Below are positions 7,161-16,659 of a DNA stretch of 64,000 nt, piece after piece. The notes below the pieces were generated by a model. That model ran no database searches. It had not been told where the DNA came from and saw nothing but the letters and a program-made list of their open reading frames with translations. The first letter of the stretch is position 1, and every line of letters starts with the position of its first letter. Location: assembly GCA_020342235.1 (NCBI GenBank), contig CP073216.1, positions 1 to 64,000 of the forward strand. Direction: 5' to 3'. The stretch comes from Saccharomycopsis phalli (Eukaryota > Ascomycota > Saccharomycetes > Ascoideales > Saccharomycopsidaceae). A program made the translations under genes and the position numbers.

Positions 7161-9567
7161 AGATATTAGTTATCTCCATTAACATACAAAAGAAACTATC
7201 AATCCTCGAAGCAACACTTAATCACTACAAAAATTCAAAGGCCATTATCATGGTTCAAGAGCCTCCATACCGTCATGGTGCATGGGGCCTCACAAACCTA
7301 GGACAAGCCTTTACTATGTTCGACGTCCCCGAATCCCAATCATCATCCACAGCAAACGAGGCGCTTACGGAGTCGGCTCCAACTGGAGCACCCCCTGTCC
7401 GCCCCAGAGTTGTAACCTATGTCAGCAACCACATCATCAAATCAACATCACCAAAGTTCCGGATTGACCACATTGATACACTACGGGGAGGAGATATAAT
7501 AGGTATCAAGATCACATCCAGACGACTCTCCATCGATCTCATCAACATCTACAACGCCCCGGCAACATCCGCGGCTCACCTCCTATCAGAGTCCCTTGAG
7601 ACTCTCCAGCATCACCTAGTGTCCTGTGGCGGCTGCTTTAAAGGGGTCATCATGGGCGACCTAAATGCCTCACACCCATCTTTTACCTCCCGGATCATAC
7701 CGGGCCAACGTGCTACATCTGACACTGCTGCTATTGACGCCATCATTGAGCTCGGAGATCTCTCCTGCCTTAATGAGTATGATAAACCTACACATCAAAG
7801 AGGTAACACGTTAGACGTCATTTTTGCAAGTCCCTCACTATCTCGGAAGGTAAGTTCCCTGACGAAACTTATGCAGTTTGGATCCGATCATTATGGCCTT
7901 AGGGTCAATATAAAAACTTCGGGCACTAGGGGCCCAGGCCCCTTCCTACTGCTCCCTAATTACTCCAAAACCGACTGGCTGAAAGTACTCGAAGAGCTAG
8001 ACCGCAAAGGGCCGAAGCTTCAACTCCGGTCCCCCCAGGCTCTCAACAAGGTCACCAACTCGTTCACAAAACGAATCCAGAAGCTTATAGCCGACCACAC
8101 GCCAAGGAAAAAAGTTAGTTATTTGTCAAAGAGATGGTTCACTCCAGAGGTGAAAGCTGCATTTGACAGAATGAGGAAAATGGCAATGAATGACCCACAG
8201 AGGCGGAACGCCCTAGAGGAATTCACCAAGATTCTTGGAAAAGCAAAGGCGGATTGCTGGAACTCGTTTCTTGAATCCTTGGACTCCTCTACCATTTGGA
8301 CCGCGTTCAAATACTCCACCCCCCGCATCACCCACAAGATGTCCAAGCTGCATAACGAACAAACTCAGCTCTTTAGTGAAACCTTCTACCCACAGATCTC
8401 TGTAGGGGAAGAACTCTCACGGAACACGTTCACACTACACGAAGTCCCGTCTGACACTATCAACCTGATTACAAAAGAGGAGATATACAAGTCCTTTCGT
8501 TACTTAAAGCTAAAAAAGGCCCCTGGGCCCGACCAAATATCAGTGGGACAGATTCGGGAACTATGGAAAGGAAACACATTTCCGAACCAAATGGAAGCTA
8601 TTCTCAATGCGTGCCTAATGCTAGGCATCTGCCCAGACCAGTGAAAGGAAAGCATCACAGTGGTAATCCCCAAGCCGGGAAAACCAGACTATAACGTGGC
8701 AAAGGCGTACAGGCCAATTAGTCTCTTGAACATAATGGGAAAAATCCACGAATCAATCATGACTCAGCGCCTTGCAGCAACAATCAAGCTACCAAATGGA
8801 CAATTTGGGGGCAGAGCAGGGTACTGCGCTACAGACGCGGTCATGTCACTAGTCAACGAAGTGTCACGGTACAAACAAGTTCAAAAAGTCAGAGAACATC
8901 GTGTGTTAACAGCAGGAATCCGCACCTTACCATCCCAACACCGCCACTCTGGGGCAGTATTGGTGGACATCGAAGGTGCCTTTAACAACATGAATCACCC
9001 CATACTCCTAGCCAAAATGAAACAAGTAGGAGCTCCTCCTGAAATAATCAACTGGACCAGCAGCTTCCTAACTAACCGGAAGACAAAGCTCCGAATCAAT
9101 AATGAACTCACGGAATCGTGGATTCCAGTAACGTTCGGAGTGCCGCAAGGCTCACCCATCTCGCCCATCCTTTTCATGATCTACACACACGACCTCTACA
9201 AGCGACTCACGGACAATGGAGTACAAGTAATAGGATTCATTGATGACATTACTATCTTCAAGCATGGCAAACAGAAGACGATCCAGAAGGCCCTCTCGGA
9301 GAGCCTACGGATCTGCCACCAATGGGCACGGGAAAACTACACTAGTTTCGACTATGGCAAAAAGCTACAATACATTCGCTTCCATCCCAACACCACCGGC
9401 TCGGTCCTACGCCTTCCAAATGGACAGACGAAAGACGAATCGGAGGTGGTCAAACTATTGGGTATCACTCTTGACAAACGACTACGATTCACAGAACACA
9501 TCAAGTCTACGATTACCCGCGCCAAAAAAGTGACAGAGCGTATTAAAACACTCAGTCGCGTTACACA
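7157..9567 (+). pseudogene. LINE ORF2: endonuclease plus reverse transcriptase, one in-frame stop, 3' truncated
   Basis: The N-terminal 250 residues form an APE-type endonuclease: MVQEPP (catalytic Glu), INIYNAP, IMGDLNASH and GSDHYGL. The RT follows: KKAPGPDQIS, then VVIPKPGKP, GRAGYCATDAV, motif A VDIEGAFNNMNH, motif B GVPQGSPISPIL and motif C GFIDDITIF. A TGA at 8642-8644 interrupts CPDQ/KES, where LINEs of this group usually have Trp (TGG). The same frame resumes at once. The frame ends in LTR sequence after LSRVTH, so the end of the RT and the zinc knuckle are gone. Confidence 0.88.
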
Positions 9568-9923
9568 TGTTGAAAGTGCTGAAAGTGTTGAAGGAGTTAA
9601 TGCATGGTGAAATACATCATGCATGATAAATAAGCTGGTATTGAGAAATAGCAATCTTTCAGTACCATGATATCATACTGTTTATGGTATATTAAGAGTA
9701 TGGGGTCATAGTATTAGCAATCTAATAAAGTTATCAGGTCATACTAATAGTGAACTGATAATAATATGAGGTCATACTAATAATGATGTCATGAGATAAA
9801 GATAACTGAAGGCATCTCAGAAAGAATATAAATAGGACAGGAAATAGCTAGTATAGTAACAAGAAGATGAATTATCTATAACAGTAGATATGGATGCCAT
9901 AAGGATCTGCTAGATTACGACAC
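9568..9923 (+). mobile_element. Copia-type solo LTR (fossil)
   Basis: About 356 bp starting TGTTGAAAG, with TATAAATAGG near 9830 setting the orientation. Its end is the LTR terminus CTAGATTACG. It is nearly identical to the LTR at 13324-13680. It cuts LINE ORF2 and has no internal region beside it. Ty1/copia-like (Ty5/Tca type) by its ends; looks fairly young by similarity to its sister. Confidence 0.75.
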
Positions 9924-9929
9924 GGTGAT

Positions 9930-10082
9930 CTCCTTAATGTATGACCACACTGTCCATCTCCTTAATTTATGAGATCCCCAATAGGACGATCTCCTTAATC
10001 TCTCAGATCTTCAACAGGACGATCTCCTTAATCTCTAGGATCTTCGACATCTTCAACATTTAATCTCTCAGATCTTCGACAT
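9930..10082 (-). repeat. 30-bp subtelomeric repeat cluster 3 (inverted)
   Basis: Four to six copies of ATCTCCTTAATCTCTCAG-type units, the inverse of clusters 1, 2 and 4. It includes the intact junction string that cluster 2 shows split by the LINE. Confidence 0.65.
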
Positions 10083-10166
10083 CTTCAACAATCTAGCTTC
10101 TCTTTGTACGGCTTCCATATCTACTTGGTGTAAATAAGTCGATTCTTGTTATTCTAACTATTCATC
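10083..10166 (-). mobile_element. Diverged LTR end, inverted
   Basis: Sister of 4370-4445 (shared CTAGCTTCTCTTTGTACGGC and a match through TTGTTATTCTAACTA). It abuts the broken 3' end of the subtilase relative at 10186. Old fossil piece. Confidence 0.5.
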
Positions 10167-10185
10167 AACATCTTCCACAGTTTGT

Positions 10186-11127
10186 TCAGAGAAATTTAAC
10201 AAACGTGTTTCTTTGCTTAATTAAGGTCCGGGCATCCTTGAGAGGATTAATTCCTTCCGACGAGTAATCAAACCCAACATGCACTACCATGTCTTTTTTA
10301 TCCTGTTTCATTGATATATAATCATCGACAGCAAAACCCATTGCATCCAAGGTAGATGATATGGAAGTTTCTCCTGCAAAGTAAGAAGGCACTATAATGA
10401 CCCGGGCAAAAGGTACTACACCTGTCTCCTCGCTGGCTATTTTGATAGCTTTTGTGATAGCTTGGTCAGTATTCTTATACTTCAAGAAGTAGCCTTTGTT
10501 TAAGTAGCTGGCTTTATCCTCTTGATTAATATAATGAATTTCTGGAGGGCTGATAAATAAGTCATCGTACTGAGATATCTCAGTGCTATACATCTCGTCC
10601 AAGATGTATATTGTTTCACCTTCACCTTTATCTTCACGACGCCATTGGTCTGTGTAAATATTAGAGCGCAACTTTATCTTACAGTCTTGAATGACGTAAC
10701 TGACAAGATTTTCTTTACTGAGCTCCGTGGCTACAGATTTAAAAAAATTACCAACAAAGATTTGATTTCCTGTAGCCTTTGTAATTCTCGAGTAGATAAT
10801 TCCCTGAGGATTTGAGAAGTCATTCTTGATATCCTGACCTATGCTGTTTACAGTTCCTCTTTTTTCATTCCGCTTCAATTCTTTATTTTGAGAACTCATC
10901 TGAGAAAGTGCTTCATTTTGTAATTCATTTGCCATAGTAACGAAAGTTCCCATATCATTGTCACTTAGTTCCCGTGTCATCATTATAATGTATGAGTTCG
11001 AAATAGGATCGAAGCTCTCAGTATCAAAAATTCTAGGGAGCTTGCCAGTTCTTTCGATAGATACCGGAGATAAATGCATGGCATGAATACCATGCATTAA
11101 AATAGTCAAAAATATTGCAAATTGCAT
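10186..11127 (-). pseudogene. Subtilase relative with propeptide, catalytic His lost, C-terminally truncated
   Basis: A 313-aa open frame with a signal peptide (MQFAIFLTILMHGIHA). An I9-like propeptide follows at about residues 44-150 (SYIIMMTRELSDNDMGTF). The start of an S8 domain has Asp177 (IYILDEM) and DDLFISPPEIHYIN, which mirrors KDLFINQPQIIYKN of the 2963-3934 enzyme. Where that enzyme has SDHAMNVA this one reads NTDQAITKA, so the catalytic His is Gln222. The frame stops before the Asn and Ser blocks, next to LTR debris. It is a broken gene, or less likely a propeptide-bearing pseudoenzyme. It shows what the full subtelomeric family looked like: leader, I9, S8. Confidence 0.75.
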
Positions 11128-11579
11128 GATGAAAATAATGACTTTTTATTTGTCTTTTATAGTGATGATGAGATTTGCGATGCAAATAGCCGTGCATATT
11201 GAAACAGAGTGACATAAGCGTCAATGGCAACAACAAAAAAAAAAGAGGCAATAGAAACAACATAAGAAATAATAAAATGTGTGACAATATAATAAAGAAT
11301 AATTGTATTACTGAAGACTACTGGTGAGTGAATGAGCTATTTTTTGTTGAATTGGCTGTTCCGATGTACATACGGCGATTCACATAGCATGCAGAAAATT
11401 CGGCTGTTATGTGTCATATACTTCAATTTTGCCGTTCAAAATATTAAAAATATACATCTATGAGCTTTAAATATACCTCACAAGCTTCTGATGACCAAGA
11501 GCCGTCATACTTTGATAGGCAATCAATAATAAAAAGTCTCAAGTTGAGCTTATAGTTATCTAGTAAAAAGAAATAAATT
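11128..11579. other. AT-rich gap
   Basis: Presumed upstream region of the minus-strand subtilase relative. It holds short A/T runs and no ORF or RNA gene that I can support. Confidence 0.4.
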
Positions 11580-11735
11580 GTCTACACTAGTAAGTTTCGT
11601 GATCTAGTGTTTCTCTTAATGGATGAGGAAATAGACATCGACAGAAAAGAATATGAATAGAACAGGAAATATCTAGAGTAGTAACAAGAATAAGAATATC
11701 TACAATAGTAAGATATGGAAGCCATTGAGAGAAAC
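11580..11735 (+). mobile_element. Diverged LTR end (fossil)
   Basis: Aligns by eye with the last 150 bp of the 13324-13680 LTR (AATAGAACAGGAAATATCTA, GTAACAAGAA, AAGATATGGAAGCCAT). It is clearly older and lacks the 5' part. It runs straight into the lipase relic. Confidence 0.55.
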
Positions 11736-12240
11736 GCTAGCTTACGACAACTTCGTGCGGTTCTTTCAGCCATATGTACCACTGGTATTCGTAAGGACGC
11801 AAAATCGACCCTCTGGGGTTACTCTGGTGGATTTTTGCCTACATAATGGGGTTCCCTGACCTAACCAACATGCTTTTGATGTGAATTTGGTTGGTGCTGC
11901 CATAGGAGGAGTCATTGCTGATATCGACAGTATCGCCAGGAATAAAATGGAAAAGCTCACTACCGGTTTAGTATTTGCTGCAGTGAATGGATTGTCTAAT
12001 GAGAACTCTCAATTGAACGATCTCATTGAACAGAATGCGGTTCTATCCATGTTACAGAAATTAAGGGTTCCTCAGTCCACTTGTCTCATTCAATACGCGC
12101 CACAGTTCCTCTTTTCCAGATGAGCTCAATACTTCAAGAATGGACAGGGTATGTTGGATATCCCATAAGTCAAGAAGATCGCTTCAAAAAATAATATTCT
12201 CAACTCGGGTCTTACGCCAAAGATTCCAATCATGTTGTAT
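11736..12240 (+). pseudogene. Relic of a Candida-type secreted lipase
   Basis: Translation in several frames gives AICTTGIRKDAKSTLWGYSGG (11771 on), with the lipase nucleophile-elbow motif GYSGG. It is followed by NLVGAAIGGVIADIDS and LVFAAVNGLSNENSQLNDLI (open at 11881-12123), then FKNGQGMLDIP and GLTPKIPIMLY. Order and wording fit the fungal secretory lipase (LIP) family. Stops and frame changes break it, and both ends are lost to an LTR piece upstream and a LINE downstream. A dead extracellular triacylglycerol lipase gene. Confidence 0.7.
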
Positions 12241-12248
12241 ATGTTGAA

Positions 12249-12926
12249 AGCACGAGAATCACAATTCCCAAGCGCCCTCTTATCCAGGACATGTTACAAG
12301 CAACAGCCCTCCACAATCCAGATATCAGAACGTTTGACGCAGTCGCTCGATTACTTGAAAAACGCGCGGATTATGCCCTAGAGGAAAAGCGACTCGAAGA
12401 CGACTCGCCACCGATACAAAATCCAAAGCGGGCCCGCATCCAGATGCTCAAGACAATGGCCTCAGACGCGGCAACCAAAGAGTGGCAAGAAATGGTCACC
12501 TCAACCAGTGAATCACTCCCAAACCACTATAGGAATGCGCGCAAGATCAGCACCAGTCTGTTCAAAGTGCACCGAGACAAAACCAAGCTCCTCCTCACGG
12601 AAGCGCTTGCCGGCCCCAAGGCAATCCTCAGTTTGGCATCACAACTACTCAGCGGAAAGAGCCTCACAGACGGATTGTTGCTTAAATTATTTGGCAATGA
12701 TGACCCAAAGTGCAAAAGATGCGGGATTCACTCCCCCTCCATCATACATGACCTACGATGCCCAGAGCTCTTAGAAGCTAGAATTCTATCGCGCATTGAT
12801 GACATATTAGATTCCACTCATGGCATACGCAATACGCTTGGAAAAGTGTTTGCCGACCAAAAATCAGTCCACAAACTCCTTGAGTTCTACCAGAACGTGT
12901 TGGAATATGATTCCTCCAACACATGA
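12249..12926 (+). CDS. LINE ORF2 C-terminal fragment with zinc knuckle
   Basis: Open from the truncation point (STRITIPKRPLIQDM) to the stop at 12924-12926. It includes CKRCGIHSPSIIHDLRC, a CX2CX8HX3C knuckle. Protein is over 90% identical by eye to the end of the 911-2662 ORF. No catalytic domain remains. Confidence 0.8.
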   Translation, partial: STRITIPKRPLIQDMLQATALHNPDIRTFDAVARLLEKRADYALEEKRLEDDSPPIQNPKRARIQMLKTMASDAATKEWQEMVTSTSESLPNHYRNARKISTSLFKVHRDKTKLLLTEALAGPKAILSLASQLLSGKSLTDGLLLKLFGNDDPKCKRCGIHSPSIIHDLRCPELLEARILSRIDDILDSTHGIRNTLGKVFADQKSVHKLLEFYQNVLEYDSSNT

Positions 12927-13187
12927 TGAGATTCAGCGGTCACATTCGACAACAAGAGTGACCAGGCTTCTTACACAATCCATACAAGCACCAAGCACCA
13001 ACAATATAACTGCCCCCATTGAAGTTTTTAATCCCAAGCAACCAAATGAGGGTTGACAAAGGGTTTTCTTCAACAGCAATGCTGCCTCAGGATGTTCCTG
13101 AGTGAAAATATATCTGTCGAATAACCGTATTGCCGGAGACAATATATAGCTAAATACAAAAATAAATATTATTATTATTATTATTGT
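12249..13187 (+). mobile_element. 5'-truncated LINE, subfamily A
   Basis: The last 940 bp of a LINE: the ORF2 C terminus, a 3' UTR and an ATT microsatellite tail at 13167-13187. It is almost identical to the 3' part of the minus-strand copy at 658-2663. It begins abruptly at AGCACGAGAATC inside ORF2 and lies in the lipase relic. I see no convincing target-site duplication; TTGTAT occurs on both sides but is too short to count. Confidence 0.85.
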
Positions 13188-13261
13188 AATTTTCCTTGTA
13201 TGCATAATCTGTTGGTTATGTGCATTGCTTATGGATATGGTGTGAAGCATGTAGGGAGCAT

Positions 13262-13323
13262 TGTGTTGAAGATGTCGAAGATCTGAGAGATTAAATGTTG
13301 AAGATGTCGAAAATCCTAGAGAT
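13262..13323 (+). repeat. 30-bp subtelomeric repeat cluster 4
   Basis: Two copies of the GTTGAAGATGTCGAAGATC / CTGAGAGATTAA unit, ending exactly at an LTR start. Confidence 0.6.
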
Positions 13324-13680
13324 TGTTGAAAGTGCTGAAAGTGTTGAAGGAGTTAATGCATGGTGATATACATCATGCATGATAAATAAGCTGGTATTGA
13401 GAAATAGCAATCCTTCAGTACCATGATATCATACTGTTTATGGTATATTAAGAGTATGAGGTCATAGTATTAGCAATCTAATAAAGTTATCAGGTCATAC
13501 TAATAGTGAACTGATAATAATATGAGGTCATACTAATAATGATGTCATGAGATAAAGATAACTGAAGGCATCTCAGAAAGAATATAAATAGGACAGGAAA
13601 TAGCTAGTATAGTAACAAGAAGATGAATTATCTATAATAGAAGATATGGATGCCATAAGGATCTGCTAGATTACGTCACA
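13324..13680 (+). mobile_element. Copia-type solo LTR (fossil)
   Basis: 357 bp from TGTTGAAAG to GTCACA, with TATAAATAGG about 95 bp before the end. Its ends are the usual TG...CA. It is nearly identical to 9568-9923. No internal region follows, and flanking 5-bp duplications are not evident. Confidence 0.78.
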
Positions 13681-13773
13681 TTGTAATAAAATATCCGCTT
13701 AAATGAGAAGCAATAGTAAAGTGGGATATTTATTTAATAAAATTGATAATAGCCTTATACTTTTGACGGTCTT

Positions 13774-14109
13774 CTACTGAGAAGGGTAGACACATAATAG
13801 GTGGCTTATGTATACATGGACCAAACCATGACGATGATTATAGATGAAATAATTGATAAGATTCAGCTGAGGGTTTGAGACTATAGCGTTGTAAGCAGTG
13901 ACTCTTTCTGAATTTATAGAGATATTGATGGCTATAACATCTAGCATTTTTCTATCTAGTGGCACTACCCTCTTTACTTGACAGTCAAAAATTAATCCTA
14001 CGCAAGTATTGAGTACAAATACATGCTTATAAACCACTTGTTCTATTATATTTCTATGTTCTATTCTACGTGCTAAGCACAATATCGTGAATTGGTCTTC
14101 CGCGGACAA
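13774..14109 (-). CDS. Unknown ORF overlapping the secreted-protein gene
   Basis: A 111-codon open frame in a different frame from the 14066-14590 gene, overlapping its 3' end by 44 bp on the same strand. It has no leader and no motif I recognise. It may be the remainder of a longer ancestral gene or chance. Confidence 0.3.
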   Translation of the reverse strand: MSAEDQFTILCLARRIEHRNIIEQVVYKHVFVLNTCVGLIFDCQVKRVVPLDRKMLDVIAINISINSERVTAYNAIVSNPQLNLINYFIYNHRHGLVHVYISHLLCVYPSQ

Positions 14110-14590
14110 TTCCTCCTATATCCTTCCCATCTGCCTTGAATCCATTTGTAGCTTGGCAGTGGGCCAATATGCATCGAACGTTGTTATTCTTTCCTGACTG
14201 ACTATTTTTATTGAAATTCACTTCGTTATTCTTGCTGTTCTTGTCCAATGTCTCGGTCAGAATAATTCCTGGCGAGGCTTTGGTGCAACCTTGGTCCTCA
14301 AATAAGCTAAAGGTACATTTGACGTTGTCGCGGTATACGCTACGCACGACATTGTCGACGAGGTCATCCTGAGACCAGGACACTTTATACTTGTAATGGT
14401 CCTTATTGTTAGCTGTAGTGACAATGTTGAGTCTCTGGTTGGAGATTGAACTGTTTCCCTTTTTCAAATCAATTTGGCCAAACAGATTAATGTCGTTCAG
14501 ATTATATCCAGAGAAGGATGCATCACGTTTTGTAATAATAGGAAAGGCCAAGCAGCTGGCAACGAGAGTTGAGAAGACAAACAATTGCAT
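14066..14590 (-). CDS. Small secreted protein of unknown family
   Basis: A 174-aa protein with a clear signal peptide (MQLFVFSTLVASCLAFPII) followed by a Kex2-type Lys-Arg at residues 21-22. The body is polar and Asn/Lys/Ser-rich with four Cys (CTFSLFEDQGC early; CILAHC later), so two disulphides are possible. It resembles no family I can name. Its place at the inner edge of the subtelomere beside decayed hydrolases suggests a cell-surface or extracellular role. The overlapping downstream frame raises the chance that the C terminus is altered. Confidence 0.6.
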   Translation of the reverse strand: MQLFVFSTLVASCLAFPIITKRDASFSGYNLNDINLFGQIDLKKGNSSISNQRLNIVTTANNKDHYKYKVSWSQDDLVDNVVRSVYRDNVKCTFSLFEDQGCTKASPGIILTETLDKNSKNNEVNFNKNSQSGKNNNVRCILAHCQATNGFKADGKDIGGIVRGRPIHDIVLST

Positions 14591-15172
14591 TTAGTTAATT
14601 ATAATAATTATAACGTATTATCTTGGTGTATTCTTGCTTTTATATTTATTGTGTTTCCATATTTACAGGAGCTGCCATAGATGAGGACTGTATTAAACAA
14701 TGTGACAGGTGCATATCAATTGCCTTTTTTGGCATGCAAAACATATTTCACAATGAACAATAACCTCGCCCAAATATTAACCGACATACCGTTGATAGTA
14801 CCTGATACAAGTCGTGGATGTGTTATTAATTTATTGACTTGAGAGGCCTTGGGTCTGGTAGTTTATATTTTGCGACGCACCAATTTATGGATGAGTACCC
14901 TGCACGACTAGAGCAATGTAAGTGGTTCCACAATTCGCTAGGTACGCAATACTTTAGTTACACAATATTTTAGATACACTGGTCTTAAGGGAATTGTTAA
15001 TTCACATGCTATACATCTGGCTTGAGCAACTTGTTGAAGCTCCAAATAATTAAAAGCATTAGATGGCCAGGGCTAGCAAACCTGCGGAAACCAAGTCTCG
15101 ATAAAATATACCAGTGTTCGGTAACACCCCCACACCCCCATTTTCTCGGCATTGCGTAAATCAGTCAATGCT
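14591..15172. other. Gap between subtelomere and core
   Basis: AT-rich, with no ORF, repeat family or RNA gene that I can support. It contains the promoter of the secreted-protein gene and the 3' flank of the hydrolase at 15173. Confidence 0.4.
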
Positions 15173-16525
15173 TCAACTCCATCCTAAAAACTTCTTTACC
15201 AACAGATTAAATCCACTAGGGTTATCCAAAAATAAGTTATGTCCACTGTTTGGAACAACACTAAATTTCGACCCTGCTCCAAGGTGCTCGTTATTTATGC
15301 TGTCGGAAGCTAGCTTCCCTGCCTGGACGTCCATCCAATCACTATCTCCATACAACCACAATGTCTTGGGGAAAGATCCCTTTTGCTTGCTCTCCTTGAA
15401 TCGCTCAAGTTTGTCCATAATAGGATCCCTGGCCGTCACTATAGGAGACAAGATTCGGGAGATGGACTTTTCGGTGGAAGACTGTTTCCAAAAGGACGCA
15501 AGAGCATAGTTAGACAACAACTCAACCTCCTTGGCATCTGGGGAGCCAGTTACATACCTAGCATTGGTGAATTTTGACGCAAAATGAACCCCAACAGGCC
15601 CTAGTCCTCTCAAAACTGGAAAGGGCATAATCGCGGAGTCCCATAGCTTTAGGAAAAAGCTAGGCACTCTTACAAGTTTACCCGTGTGGTCGAAACTTGT
15701 CAGGTCTTCAGAGGGCACAATACCCTTGGTGATATCTTTAGTTCCGTGGTACTTCATGGAACTAATGGCGTAGATGGATCGCTCGACTCCAACGGGACTC
15801 ACAAGAATCAACTTGTTTACGTGTTCTGGATACTTTATCGCATATGACATTGACAAGTAAGCTCCAAAAGAGTGACCAAGTAAGTTGATCTTTGGCAAGT
15901 TCTTACACTTGCGCCAGCTCTCAATCGACTCCACGTAATAGTCCTCGTAGTTTTTGACAATCTCCGCGGTACTTTCGGCTATTTTCAAAAGCTCGCTTGG
16001 AGAATTCTCATAATCAATGGATTGTATGTTTGACTCATTTTGTATTGGCACCTTTATCGTCTGTTCCACCACCTTTGTCTCATCCTTGGTGGGACTGGCT
16101 GCGGATTTCTGGTCCTCGCTATAGTGGATTTTGATTTTTGGCGACTTGAAATTTTTGTCAGAGAAGTCAAACTTATTGTTGCTACTTAATGAATGGCCCA
16201 ATAAATCTATCGAATACAACTCGATATTCCGGTTGTCGACTTCGGTCAACGCATCGTAGTTCCGGCAAAAGAACCCCAACCCCGCACCATATCCATGAAT
16301 CATTAACAAAGTATCGTCAGGCTGCTTATCACCGCTAAAATTCCTGATGGATAACTCGTTCAAATATGTCTTGTCATCAATATGCGCCTGGTTGATGACA
16401 GAGATCTTGCCACTTGCGTCACTCTGGTCGAATTGCGGGATACTGTACAGAAGGAGCTCCCTTTGAGCACCAAATAGCTCACTTTTGTGGGAGACCCGGA
16501 ACCATTCTTTAACGGACGTAAACAT
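15173..16525 (-). CDS. Alpha/beta hydrolase of the ICT1/CLD1/ECM18 family
   Basis: A 450-aa protein. LMIHGYGAGLGFF is the HG oxyanion block, LLGHSFGAYLS the GXSXG nucleophile elbow, and SGHNLFLDNP near the C terminus holds the catalytic His within HX4D. That combination marks the ABHD4/5-related yeast group: Cld1, the mitochondrial cardiolipin-specific deacylase; Ict1, a lysophosphatidic acid acyltransferase; and Ecm18. The N terminus has basic and hydroxylated residues compatible with mitochondrial import. Which paralog it matches cannot be settled by reading. It is divergent from RPC82 with 134 bp between starts and a shared RTCACGTG. Confidence 0.85.
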   Translation of the reverse strand: MFTSVKEWFRVSHKSELFGAQRELLLYSIPQFDQSDASGKISVINQAHIDDKTYLNELSIRNFSGDKQPDDTLLMIHGYGAGLGFFCRNYDALTEVDNRNIELYSIDLLGHSLSSNNKFDFSDKNFKSPKIKIHYSEDQKSAASPTKDETKVVEQTIKVPIQNESNIQSIDYENSPSELLKIAESTAEIVKNYEDYYVESIESWRKCKNLPKINLLGHSFGAYLSMSYAIKYPEHVNKLILVSPVGVERSIYAISSMKYHGTKDITKGIVPSEDLTSFDHTGKLVRVPSFFLKLWDSAIMPFPVLRGLGPVGVHFASKFTNARYVTGSPDAKEVELLSNYALASFWKQSSTEKSISRILSPIVTARDPIMDKLERFKESKQKGSFPKTLWLYGDSDWMDVQAGKLASDSINNEHLGAGSKFSVVPNSGHNLFLDNPSGFNLLVKKFLGWS

Positions 16526-16603
16526 TGCTGTGCAAGTGGCGAAAAATCAAGGCTTATATAGTCACTTGCCTCCGTTATATGCGGACCACTCTCGGAAATA
16601 ATA

Positions 16604-16611
16604 TCACGTGG
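16604..16611. promoter_or_regulatory. Cbf1-type site in the ICT1-family/RPC82 divergent promoter
   Basis: TCACGTG preceded by A (RTCACGTG) in a 134-bp intergenic region. Predicted Cbf1 or other bHLH site. Confidence 0.45.
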
Positions 16612-16659
16612 CACGCATCTGAAAAATTTATCTTGTTAGGTTCTAGGCGCGGGTCGACA

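Larger units (their letters stand above)
5347..9567 (+). mobile_element. Tad/I-like LINE, subfamily B, 5' end complete, 3' end lost
   Basis: The element starts with a tRNA-like segment (5347-5430), then ORF1 (5523-7160), then ORF2 (from 7157, ATGA overlap). ORF2 carries the endonuclease and most of the RT. At 9567 it is cut by an LTR starting TGTTGAAAG, and no LINE sequence follows that LTR. The 3' part of the RT, the zinc knuckle, the 3' UTR and the tail are missing. By eye the shared RT is only about 60% identical in protein to the copy at 658-2663, so this is a separate subfamily. It is non-autonomous now, with one in-frame stop plus the truncation. Confidence 0.85.

Noticed and set aside
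5347-13187. LINE B and the 12249 fragment as one element split by insertions
   Set aside because: The 12249 copy matches subfamily A almost exactly, whereas LINE B is only about 60% similar to A.
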